A DNA stretch of 5,554 nucleotides from Campylobacterales bacterium (GTDB taxonomy: Bacteria > Campylobacterota > Campylobacteria > Campylobacterales > Sulfurovaceae): the NCBI GenBank assembly GCA_014763905.1, contig JACXUN010000111.1, forward strand, positions 1 through 5,554. Reading direction: 5' to 3'. Positions 1-5,554 of this stretch are shown here, in pieces (position 1 is the first letter of the stretch; every line of letters starts with the position of its first letter). The notes beneath the pieces were generated by a model, which was given only the letters and a program-made list of their open reading frames with translations, had not been told where the DNA came from and searched no databases. A program made the translations under genes and the position numbers.

Positions 1-91
1 TTTTGAATTAACTCGTTAGTCCCGCAAAAATTTGACTTTGCCTACAAAAAACCTCGTAAAGCTGTGACTATGATATCCCGTCGAACTCAGG
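1..91. mobile_element. Partial insertion-sequence end, IS1380-like (left)
   Basis: Read from its inner edge outward, the repeat begins CCTGAGTTCGACGGG. From memory, the ISEcp1 (IS1380 family) terminal repeat starts CCTAGATTCTACG, so CCT, TTC and ACG fall at the same positions. The AT-rich flank TTAA sits directly inside the edge (92-95). No transposase coding sequence is visible, because the element would continue beyond base 1. The repeat is seen directly; the family name is inference, and another IS family or a MITE would fit equally well without the rest of the element. Confidence 0.45.
69..74 (+). promoter_or_regulatory. Possible inward-facing -10 element in the left repeat
   Basis: TATGAT resembles a sigma-70 -10 box and would start transcription near base 81, about 35 bases before the aminotransferase start. 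No good -35 lies at the usual spacing; TTGACT at 32-37 is 31 bases away. Campylobacterota promoters often have weak -35 boxes, so it is possible. It matters because the repeat has taken the place of the gene's own upstream region. Confidence 0.2.
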
Positions 92-103
92 TTAATACCT
101 AAA

Positions 104-108
104 AAGGG
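104..108 (+). promoter_or_regulatory. Ribosome binding site of the aminotransferase gene
   Basis: AAGGG lies seven bases before the ATG at 116. It lies outside the repeat, so the translation start survived whatever event placed the repeat upstream. Confidence 0.6.
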
Positions 109-115
109 CGATATT

Positions 116-1285
116 ATGCTTTCAAAACGAATCCAAACTCTCTCTCCATCTATGACCATTGCCATTGCTGTTTTAGCCTTAGAGCTCAAAGCACAAGGTA
201 AAGACATCTTATCATTCTCGGCCGGTGAACCCGATTTTGATACCCCTGAAGCGATCAAAGATGCTGCCAAAGCCGCTATGGACAACGGTAAAACTAAGTA
301 TACCGCTATCCCTGGAACCCCTGAAGTACTTGCTGCGGTAGCCGGAAAACTCAAACGAGACAATAATCTGGAGTATACCGCCCAAATGATTCAAACGAAT
401 AACGGGGCAAAGCATTCGCTTTTCAACCTTTTCCAAGCTCTTGTTGATGATGGCGATGAGGTGATTATCCCGGCTCCATACTGGGTAACCTATCCGGAAT
501 TGGTTCTCTACTCCGGCGGTACCCCGGTGATTATCGAAACTGATGACGAAAGCGGATTCAAAATCACTCCAGAGCAGCTCAAAAATGCGATTACCGACAA
601 AACCAAAGTGTTGGTTCTCACCTCTCCATCCAACCCAACCGGTGCGGTTTACAGCAAAGCCGAGTTAGAAGGACTTGCCGAAGTACTCAATGGAACCAAG
701 GTAGTCGTTATCTCTGATGAGATATATGAAAAATTGGTATACGGAGATGTCGAGTTTACTGCGACCGCTTCTATCAATGAAGATATGTTCCAAAGAACCA
801 TTACCGTTAACGGTCTCAGTAAATCTGCTGCAATGACCGGTTGGAGATTTGGTTACCTTGCGACCCCAAATACTGAATTGGTAGGCGTTATGAATAAATT
901 GCAATCACAAAGTACCTCCAATATCAGTTCAATCACCCAAGCGGCTGCGATTTTGGGACTGGATGGAACTGTTGACGGTGTGGTAGAAGAGATGAGACAG
1001 GCATTTGAAGCCAGACGAGATGAAGCATGTGATCTCATCAATGCCATTGACGGACTCTCCGTTGTCAAACCGGACGGTGCCTTCTACCTCTTTATCAATA
1101 TCAAAGCGGTCAGCAACGACTCTATGGCATTCTCTAAAGGGCTACTTGAAAAAGAGGGTGTCGCCGTGGTTCCGGGAATTGGATTTGGATCAGAGGGATA
1201 TATCCGATTCTCATTTGCAACCGATATCAAGACTATTCGTGAAGGTATCAAACGAATTGAGCGATTTGTTCAATCGTTGAAATAA
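116..1285 (+). CDS. aspB: Pyridoxal-phosphate aspartate-type aminotransferase (class I, AspB-like)
   Basis: This is a 389-residue cytosolic fold-type I enzyme, expected to transfer the amino group between aspartate (or a related amino acid) and 2-oxoglutarate, linking oxaloacetate to aspartate synthesis. The length is normal for the subgroup-I-gamma family. Visible hallmarks are the substrate-side GEPDFDTP near residue 37, Y122-W123 (ring stacking), N173 in SPSNPTG, D201 and Y204 in DEIYEKLVY, the Schiff-base lysine K236 in GLSKSAAMTGWRFGY, R244 for phosphate binding, and R364 in YIRFSF, which binds the substrate carboxylate. All catalytic residues are present, so the enzyme should be active. 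The ATG has an AAGGG seven bases upstream and the N-terminus matches the family. Exact substrate range (aspartate, or also prephenate or aromatic amino acids) cannot be read from sequence. A hairpin follows the stop. The native promoter appears to have been displaced by the repeat. Confidence 0.95.
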   Translation: MLSKRIQTLSPSMTIAIAVLALELKAQGKDILSFSAGEPDFDTPEAIKDAAKAAMDNGKTKYTAIPGTPEVLAAVAGKLKRDNNLEYTAQMIQTNNGAKHSLFNLFQALVDDGDEVIIPAPYWVTYPELVLYSGGTPVIIETDDESGFKITPEQLKNAITDKTKVLVLTSPSNPTGAVYSKAELEGLAEVLNGTKVVVISDEIYEKLVYGDVEFTATASINEDMFQRTITVNGLSKSAAMTGWRFGYLATPNTELVGVMNKLQSQSTSNISSITQAAAILGLDGTVDGVVEEMRQAFEARRDEACDLINAIDGLSVVKPDGAFYLFINIKAVSNDSMAFSKGLLEKEGVAVVPGIGFGSEGYIRFSFATDIKTIREGIKRIERFVQSLK

Positions 1286-1286
1286 G

Positions 1287-1310
1287 TTGAGTTTCCTTCG
1301 GGAAACTCAA
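1287..1310 (+). terminator. UUCG-capped hairpin after the aminotransferase gene
   Basis: A perfect 10-bp stem (1287-1296 with 1301-1310) is closed by the very stable C-UUCG-G tetraloop and begins two bases after the stop codon. The downstream T-run is weak and late (TTTT at 1317-1320), so termination may be partial. It may equally act as a 3'-end stabiliser that uncouples the aminotransferase from the protease gene. The next ribosome site starts at its base. Confidence 0.6.
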
Positions 1311-1316
1311 AAGGGA
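1311..1316 (+). promoter_or_regulatory. Ribosome binding site of the S41 protease gene, abutting the hairpin
   Basis: AAGGGA directly follows the 3' side of the hairpin stem and precedes the GTG start at 1321 by four bases. It supports GTG as the start. The hairpin stem ends at 1310, so a ribosome would have to bind against it. Confidence 0.5.
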
Positions 1317-1320
1317 TTTT

Positions 1321-2673
1321 GTGTATAAACACTTAACACTTCTGATATTTTCTACACTCTTTTTTTTATATGGCTGTGGTGGTGGCGGTTCCAGTGATAG
1401 TAATAATACCATCCCGGCAACACTATACGAAGCGGTCAACTCAACAGAGAAGTTTTTTTCTGTCAACTATCCCAAAAGCTGTACTCAAACCGAAAGCAAC
1501 CGATTTGTCTATGAAGTGATGCATGACTCTTATCTCTTTGCAGCGGAAACACCGATCATCGACTATACCACATTTGAGGATACCGCCTCACTCCTTGATG
1601 CTTTACGCACCTCCCAAGACCGATACAGCTTTACCGCCGATGCACAAACGACTATTAATCAATTGCAAGAGGGGAAAAATAAAAATTTTGGTTTTCACCT
1701 TTTTGCAGCAGCCAGTGAAGAGGCATCCCATTATTATCTCATCGTCTCACATGTCTATCCCGGTTCACCTGCCGATAGAGTGGGTATCCAGCGAGGTGAT
1801 ATCATCGAAAAGATCAATGATCTCTGGATCTATGATATTCAAGAAGCCTCCGCAATGCTCTCCAATGAAGATACCCTCACCTTTCAGATCGATAATCAAG
1901 CCGTTGAGCTTACTAAAGCCGAATATGATATCCATACGGTACTTTACAGTAATATCCTCTCCTATGAGAATAAAAAAGTAGGCTACCTGCTCTTTCAGAC
2001 TTTTATATCACAGGCCAAAGAGGAGCTAAATGAACATTTTGCCGCATTTAGGAGAGCCGGAGTAGAAGAGCTTGTCCTCGATCTGAGATATAACAGAGGC
2101 GGACTTACCTCTGTTGCCAATCATCTTGCCACACTCATTGGCGGAAGCAATCTCTACGGAAAGGTATTTGAATCGGTACAGTTCAATGACAAATATAGTA
2201 CCTATAACACCATTGAGCATTTTGCCGCTTACCATGCCGATGCACTCAATCTTAAACGTGTTTTTGTCATTACCACTGGGATGACCGCCTCCTCCAGTGA
2301 ACTGGTCATCAATGGACTGAGAGCCTCCGCTAACAATATGGAGGTGATTCAGATCGGTTCTACCACCTATGGCAAGCCTTATGGATTCTATCCTACCTTT
2401 TTCTGCGATACCGCTCTCTTTGCCGTCAATGTAGAGAGTACCAATAGTGACGGTACGGGAGATTACACCGACGGCATCACCCCAACCTGCCCTGCCGACG
2501 ATAATCTCTTCAAAGCTTTTGGGGATACAACCGAACCTTCGTTACAAGAGGCACTCTACTACATCAGTCAAGGACGCTGTTCCACAATTCAGACAGCCAA
2601 TAAAATGGCAACCAAGCCGGTTTTTTATCCTCTACCCAGCCATGGAGTGCAAAACATAATACCCGGTTATTAA
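1321..2673 (+). CDS. PDZ-containing S41-family serine protease, predicted lipoprotein
   Basis: 450 residues starting at GTG. A lipoprotein signal is clear: K3, a hydrophobic stretch at 5-16 and lipobox LYGC with lipidated C19, followed by GGGG and a polar linker, as is common in this phylum. It should be anchored in the envelope, facing the periplasm or exterior. Residues 50-105 match the N-terminal domain of lipoprotein-type S41 peptidases (NRFVYEVMHDSYLF). A PDZ domain spans about 120-190 (PGSPADRVGIQRGDIIEKIN). The protease core covers about 215-400 with DLRYNRGG (254-261), probable nucleophile S324 in TASSSE and general-base K352 in TTYGKP. The position four after the lysine is F356, not the Gln of Tsp/CtpA. 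I believe this is usual for the GKP-GFYP subgroup. C54, C362, C390 and C420 could form disulfides. Substrates are unknown. It overlaps the convergent DUF4153 gene by four bases. Confidence 0.9.
   Translation: MYKHLTLLIFSTLFFLYGCGGGGSSDSNNTIPATLYEAVNSTEKFFSVNYPKSCTQTESNRFVYEVMHDSYLFAAETPIIDYTTFEDTASLLDALRTSQDRYSFTADAQTTINQLQEGKNKNFGFHLFAAASEEASHYYLIVSHVYPGSPADRVGIQRGDIIEKINDLWIYDIQEASAMLSNEDTLTFQIDNQAVELTKAEYDIHTVLYSNILSYENKKVGYLLFQTFISQAKEELNEHFAAFRRAGVEELVLDLRYNRGGLTSVANHLATLIGGSNLYGKVFESVQFNDKYSTYNTIEHFAAYHADALNLKRVFVITTGMTASSSELVINGLRASANNMEVIQIGSTTYGKPYGFYPTFFCDTALFAVNVESTNSDGTGDYTDGITPTCPADDNLFKAFGDTTEPSLQEALYYISQGRCSTIQTANKMATKPVFYPLPSHGVQNIIPGY
2670..2673. other. Shared TTAA carrying both convergent stop codons
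   Basis: The plus-strand protease gene ends with TAA at 2671-2673. The minus-strand DUF4153 gene ends with TAA read from 2672 to 2670. The palindrome TTAA serves both stops. There is no intergenic space; the only nearby stem, TAATGT (2671-2676) with ACATTA (2692-2697), is too short and AT-rich to call a terminator, so the two transcripts probably run into each other. Confidence 0.95.
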
Positions 2674-4460
2674 TGTAACTTCCCGATCAAGACATTACAG
2701 TCCAGCATCGAAATATTATTATCCTCTTGAATCGAGATCGAATTGATCAGCAGTTTGACTTTTAACTGCTCGTCTTGATAATGATGATATAAATCCTCGG
2801 CTTTTACACTCTGTGTTCCAAACTTCACCTGATCGTATTGGAGCGGCAGAGAGGTGATAAAATGCGAAAGATCAATCGCCGTCGTCTGATTATGCTCTAT
2901 CACTTTGAGTTGATTGGCTTCCAATGCGAGATGATAACCATCATCTTGTGCCGATACTGTCGCCTCTTCATGATCAAACGATTGATTATAATAGAAGTGA
3001 GTCATCCATTGATATCCCGCTACGGCGATCATCTCATCCTGTTCATCCGAAGCGAAAGTCTGTACATTCGAAAAATCACGGTTCTCATATTCCCAATTCG
3101 TTACAAACTTAAAGCCTAAATGCTCCGTTGCAAAATAAGGGAAATAGCTCTCTTCATAACCCTGGTCGGTACCATTTTCATCCTCATTCCACAGCTCATA
3201 GGCAGCCACGGTTGTCGGGATAACCGGTTGAAGGGCTTCGATACCGTAATAGTTATAGAGATATTGAATAATCTCGGAGACCTCATATCTACTTTTCAGA
3301 TCACTCTGTTCGCTTAACGGTTGAAGATCGATAAGATAGTGCTGAAGCCGATCCTGCTGACTCCGTTTGGAAACCTCGGCGGCACTATAGGTACCAAATT
3401 GAGAACTGATCAACAAGAGACTCGCCGTCAAAAAGAGCCACTTATAGTGTGCGTTTTTAACCAATATAAAGTAGAGCGACATTATCAAGAGCCATATTCC
3501 ATAGAGAGCCATAAAATAGCGGCTCTCTGTAATGCCGTACTCCTCAACCCGTATCCCTATCGCCAATCCCAGCATCAAAGTCTGAATCAAAATAGCGATC
3601 CAGATATAGCGGTTGAAGCGATGATTTTTCTTAAGCGGTGTCCAAAAGAGATAGGTCAAAATCGCCACAAATGAAAAGATGACGATAATCCAAGCCAAAA
3701 TCCCTTTGGGCCAACTCATGGTAATCAACACTTTTGCCGTATAGAGATAAAGAATGAGGAAATATTCCAAGGTCAAAGGGGTTAGAATATATTTGGTAAA
3801 GATAATCTCCACTTTGGAGTAGACTTTGGTCTGAAGGAGTAGTACATATTTAGGCACTTGTGACAAAAAGATATTGATTCCGTAAAAACCAAATACCGCA
3901 ATCGCTACCTGAATATATCGTTTGGATGCAATCTCAATCTCAAACAGCCGGCTTACCGCAAAGAGAGCCAGACTTAATCCACCATAAAGAATTAATGAGA
4001 AGAAAATCGACGAAACCAATGCCACAATCAGATTTTGAGTCCACTCCCAGATATTGCGGTTGCTGATTGACAGCAGAGCAAAAGGCGCCCAGATCAGCAT
4101 AATAAAAAAGGCGACCATCAAAAAGAAATGCCGCACAAAGATATTGCTCTCCGAGGCAGTAATATCACTCGGCAAAATATAATAGTATCCAGCAAGCAGT
4201 CCAATACCCAGCACTATCATCAACCAGTGCATTCGCAACAGACGCAAAGCCGGGAACATCACCACCCCCAAGGAAGCGACGAAGGCTATCTTAATCAAAG
4301 TAATGGCAATGGGGTTATCTTGGTAGTTCCCTTGTAGTTCCACCAAATTAATCAAAACGATGGTAACAATAAAAGCAGAAAAACTTGCCATCGGATAGCG
4401 GTTGAGGGTTTTAATGGTACGTTCAGAAAGAGATGAAAATTGATCCAGCAAGAAAGACAT
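2670..4460 (-). CDS. DUF4153-family polytopic membrane protein
   Basis: 596 residues in two parts. Residues ~25-356 contain about eleven hydrophobic segments (roughly 25-42, 51-72, 78-96, 110-131, 143-170, 184-208, 222-247, 253-273, 284-303, 315-334, 339-356). The rest (~360-596) is soluble, acidic and rich in Tyr, Asp and Glu. The family signature is RVEEYGITESRYFMALYGIW (304-323), just after the ninth segment; the stretch TLEYFLILYLYTAKVLITMS (230-249) is also typical. DUF4153 proteins sit in the inner membrane and have no established biochemical role, so I assign none. The ATG at 4460 has an AAGG eight bases upstream. A 68-base gap with its own likely promoter separates it from the DUF234 gene upstream, so the two may be separate units or a loose operon. 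Confidence 0.9.
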   Translation of the reverse strand: MSFLLDQFSSLSERTIKTLNRYPMASFSAFIVTIVLINLVELQGNYQDNPIAITLIKIAFVASLGVVMFPALRLLRMHWLMIVLGIGLLAGYYYILPSDITASESNIFVRHFFLMVAFFIMLIWAPFALLSISNRNIWEWTQNLIVALVSSIFFSLILYGGLSLALFAVSRLFEIEIASKRYIQVAIAVFGFYGINIFLSQVPKYVLLLQTKVYSKVEIIFTKYILTPLTLEYFLILYLYTAKVLITMSWPKGILAWIIVIFSFVAILTYLFWTPLKKNHRFNRYIWIAILIQTLMLGLAIGIRVEEYGITESRYFMALYGIWLLIMSLYFILVKNAHYKWLFLTASLLLISSQFGTYSAAEVSKRSQQDRLQHYLIDLQPLSEQSDLKSRYEVSEIIQYLYNYYGIEALQPVIPTTVAAYELWNEDENGTDQGYEESYFPYFATEHLGFKFVTNWEYENRDFSNVQTFASDEQDEMIAVAGYQWMTHFYYNQSFDHEEATVSAQDDGYHLALEANQLKVIEHNQTTAIDLSHFITSLPLQYDQVKFGTQSVKAEDLYHHYQDEQLKVKLLINSISIQEDNNISMLDCNVLIGKLH

Positions 4461-4468
4461 AATAGAAA

Positions 4469-4472
4469 CCTT
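4469..4472 (-). promoter_or_regulatory. Ribosome binding site of the DUF4153 gene
   Basis: AAGG on the minus strand with eight bases to the ATG (4458-4460). The same motif and spacing occurs before the ATT codon proposed as the DUF234 start, which makes it a useful local reference. Confidence 0.6.
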
Positions 4473-4509
4473 ATTATTTTTAAAACGATTACATATAGAG
4501 CGTCTTGCT

Positions 4510-4518
4510 ATTGTAGCA
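4510..4518 (-). promoter_or_regulatory. Probable extended -10 promoter for the DUF4153 gene
   Basis: The minus strand reads TGCTACAAT: a TGn extension plus TACAAT, one base from TATAAT. Transcription would begin near 4503, leaving a leader of about 42 bases that contains the AAGG ribosome site. There is no recognisable -35, which an extended -10 can do without. It lies in the 68-base gap after the DUF234 stop codon. Confidence 0.45.
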
Positions 4519-4528
4519 TAATTCGAGT

Positions 4529-5413
4529 TTAAAGCAGTCTCTTAAAATCTTTGAGTTCAAAAAGCAATAGTGATTCATCTTTATTGCCCAGCAGTTCATT
4601 AGAAAAACCGCTTTTGGAAAAGAGCGCGTACTTATCCGGCTTCAAGCCCGATATTTCCGCTTTCTGTTTGAGTTTGGAGAGTTCGCTTTTGCAGACACGG
4701 CGGTTTTTGTATTTGCACTCCCCAACGATCTTCTCTCCGGCTTGCGTTGCGGCGAGGATATCAAATTCGGAATTTTTATCCCAATAACTCCCCATTGACT
4801 GGAGTTGATTCTCATAGTGTAGATTGAGCAACTCATTGGAGAGCTGTTCAAAGACCAAACTATTGAGCCGGGAAAAGTGCTGCTCAAAATTTTCAAAAAA
4901 ACGCTGCGATCGATATCGCTTCAAATCATAGATATAAGGCTCAACAAACCCAAACCAAAAACGGTAAAACGGTTTGATAAAACGTACCTTGGGTTCAATC
5001 TTATAGCTTCGCAATGAACGTACCAGCTTCTGATTGGGATAGCGTTTGAGTGGAGCCTCTCTGGACTCTTCAAGCTCTACGATACCCAATTCGACCAGTT
5101 CATCGATAATGGTGGTGCCAAGACTCTCTCCCACTCGGGCTTTTCGGAAGATATTAGAGAGTCTTCCATCTCCTCGGGCAATCGCGATCAAAATATGACG
5201 ATACGGCTCTTCTGGCAGATAAGAGGGAGTAATCAGCTCTGACAGTTCTTGATACTTATCGACGAAATGAAAACGGATAATCGACTCCAGATCATCAAAA
5301 AAATCCAACTCCATACGCTCTTCTATACCACCAAATACGGCAAACAGCTCTATCGACTGTTCCAAATCCAAATATCCGAAATGGTGAAAAAACTTCTGAA
5401 ACGCTGCTTTAAT
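4529..5413 (-). CDS. Stand-alone winged-helix/DUF234 nuclease-fold protein with atypical start
   Basis: 294 residues if begun at ATT (5413), or 280 from TTG (5371), the first conventional start. Numbering here follows the TTG form. The N-terminal part (LEQSIELFAVFGGIEE) matches short DUF234 proteins of Campylobacterota. Residues ~55-105 look like a winged helix (PYRHILIAIARGDGRLSN, then LVELGIVELEES). Residues ~130-225 form the DUF234 core, with E202, D204 in SEFDIL and E218-C-K220 in VGECKYK, an order that resembles a PD-(D/E)XK nuclease site. Most DUF234 proteins carry an N-terminal AAA-type ATPase; it is absent here. No function is proven, and DNA binding or cleavage is inference. The upstream 14 codons still read as family-like protein (AAFQKFFHHF), and no ATG, GTG or TTG exists there. 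The gene may therefore use ATT or may have lost its start. An in-frame TAA at 5447-5449 limits any further extension. Confidence 0.8.
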   Translation of the reverse strand: MKAAFQKFFHHFGYLDLEQSIELFAVFGGIEERMELDFFDDLESIIRFHFVDKYQELSELITPSYLPEEPYRHILIAIARGDGRLSNIFRKARVGESLGTTIIDELVELGIVELEESREAPLKRYPNQKLVRSLRSYKIEPKVRFIKPFYRFWFGFVEPYIYDLKRYRSQRFFENFEQHFSRLNSLVFEQLSNELLNLHYENQLQSMGSYWDKNSEFDILAATQAGEKIVGECKYKNRRVCKSELSKLKQKAEISGLKPDKYALFSKSGFSNELLGNKDESLLLFELKDFKRLL

Positions 5414-5421
5414 AGTGTCTG

Positions 5422-5425
5422 CCTT
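5422..5425 (-). promoter_or_regulatory. Ribosome binding site arguing for an ATT start of the DUF234 gene
   Basis: AAGG on the minus strand lies eight bases before ATT (5413-5411), exactly the arrangement of the DUF4153 gene. The TTG at 5371 has only GGA three bases away, too close to work well. The site therefore supports translation beginning at, or originally at, the ATT position. Confidence 0.45.
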
Positions 5426-5455
5426 ATTTACTATGATCTTTTCAGTTTATTTTAA

Positions 5456-5549
5456 TAACCTGAGTTCGACGGGATATCATAGTCACAGCTTTACGAGGTT
5501 TTTTGTAGGCAAAGTCAAATTTTTGCGGGACTAACAAGTTAATTCAAAA
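5456..5549 (-). repeat. Right arm of the 94-bp inverted repeat
   Basis: This is the reverse complement of bases 1-94 with one mismatch, at 5536. The inner edge lies 43 bases upstream of the proposed DUF234 start codon. Five more bases (AAATT) follow to the end of the window and have no counterpart on the left, where the window is already exhausted. Confidence 0.95.
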
Positions 5550-5554
5550 AAATT
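5459..5554. mobile_element. Partial insertion-sequence end, IS1380-like (right)
   Basis: The same terminus as the left element, in opposite orientation, begins with CCTGAG at 5459. Both sides present the same end of the element to the interior, since the ~90 subterminal bases match, not just a short terminal repeat. There are thus either two inverted copies of one IS or two arms of one long-palindrome element. Nothing coding is visible before the window ends. Confidence 0.45.
5476..5481 (-). promoter_or_regulatory. Possible inward-facing -10 element in the right repeat
   Basis: This is the mirror copy of the TATGAT at 69-74. It would start RNA near 5469, about 56 bases before the proposed DUF234 start. 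As on the left, no -35 is seen at the normal distance, so this is a weak candidate. A second AT-rich candidate lies just inside the repeat edge, around 5446-5456. Confidence 0.18.

Larger units (their letters stand above)
1..94 (+). repeat. Left arm of a 94-bp inverted repeat bounding the window
   Basis: Bases 1-94 are the reverse complement of 5456-5549. I aligned them base by base and found 93 of 94 identical; the only difference is C14, where the right arm would give T. The match stops cleanly between bases 94 and 95. Its outer limit is unknown because the window begins inside it. A repeat this well conserved next to unrelated genes on each side implies a recently copied element rather than chance. 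Confidence 0.95.

Noticed and set aside
16..363. A 115-residue minus-strand reading frame crossing the left repeat into the aminotransferase gene
   Set aside because: It is antisense to a clear enzyme gene. The repeat-derived tail recurs only because the repeat is duplicated, and no ribosome site or family match is evident.
1523..1981. A 152-residue plus-strand frame inside the S41 protease gene
   Set aside because: It lies wholly within the protease gene in another frame, with low-complexity basic and Pro/Ser-rich sequence typical of a shadow frame.
2671..2697. A bidirectional terminator between the convergent genes
   Set aside because: The only complementary pair is a 6-bp AT-rich stem with a 15-base loop and no T-run.
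5371..5371. TTG at 5371 as the true start of the DUF234 gene
   Set aside because: It has no properly spaced ribosome site and would remove a stretch that still reads like the family's N-terminus. It stays possible as a secondary start.
1..5554. The whole window as a composite transposon carrying cargo genes
   Set aside because: The geometry fits, but the cargo looks like ordinary chromosomal genes with no transfer, resistance or defence role, and no transposase or target duplication is visible. Contig breakage in a repeat explains the ends as well.
1..5554. A small circular plasmid closed through the repeat
   Set aside because: No replication protein, origin iterons, mobilisation gene or partition gene is present, and the window ends share no direct overlap. 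Only inverted identity is seen.

Overview
This 5,554-base window holds four intact or nearly intact protein genes, enclosed by a nearly perfect inverted repeat that forms the first and last ~94 bases. Gene style suggests a free-living sulfur-oxidising Campylobacterota (the Sulfurimonas, Sulfurovum or Sulfuricurvum kind). The clues are moderate GC, AAGG-type ribosome sites, a lipoprotein with a polyglycine linker after the lipidated Cys, and a short DUF234 protein without its ATPase half. This placement rests on recognition of protein style and was not searched.

Layout. Bases 1-94 are the left repeat arm, probably one end of an insertion sequence (IS1380-like by its terminal bases) that runs off the window. 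A class I aspartate-type aminotransferase (116-1285, +) starts 24 bases inside the repeat. A 10-bp UUCG-capped hairpin separates it from a lipoprotein S41-family serine protease with a PDZ domain (1321-2673, +). This gene meets a convergent DUF4153 polytopic membrane protein (2670-4460, -) exactly at a shared TTAA, so both stop codons overlap. Upstream of DUF4153, on the same strand, is a stand-alone winged-helix/DUF234 nuclease-fold protein (4529-5413, -). The right repeat arm (5456-5549) follows its 5' end. No gap between genes exceeds 300 bases, and I see no RNA gene, CRISPR array or origin.

How the parts relate. The genes form two inward-reading pairs whose first members each begin just inside a repeat arm, so both native upstream regions appear to have been replaced by repeat DNA. 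Nothing in the four genes indicates a shared pathway: amino-acid metabolism, envelope proteolysis, an unknown membrane protein and an unknown nuclease-fold protein. They look like ordinary chromosomal genes between two copies of a repeat. Because the window stops inside the repeat on both sides, the ends could simply be assembly breaks.

Most worth a second look: the inverted terminal repeats, and the DUF234 gene. Its protein-like frame extends upstream of the first conventional start codon (a TTG) to an ATT codon that is preceded by a well-spaced AAGG. I do not see convincing evidence of a new multi-gene system.
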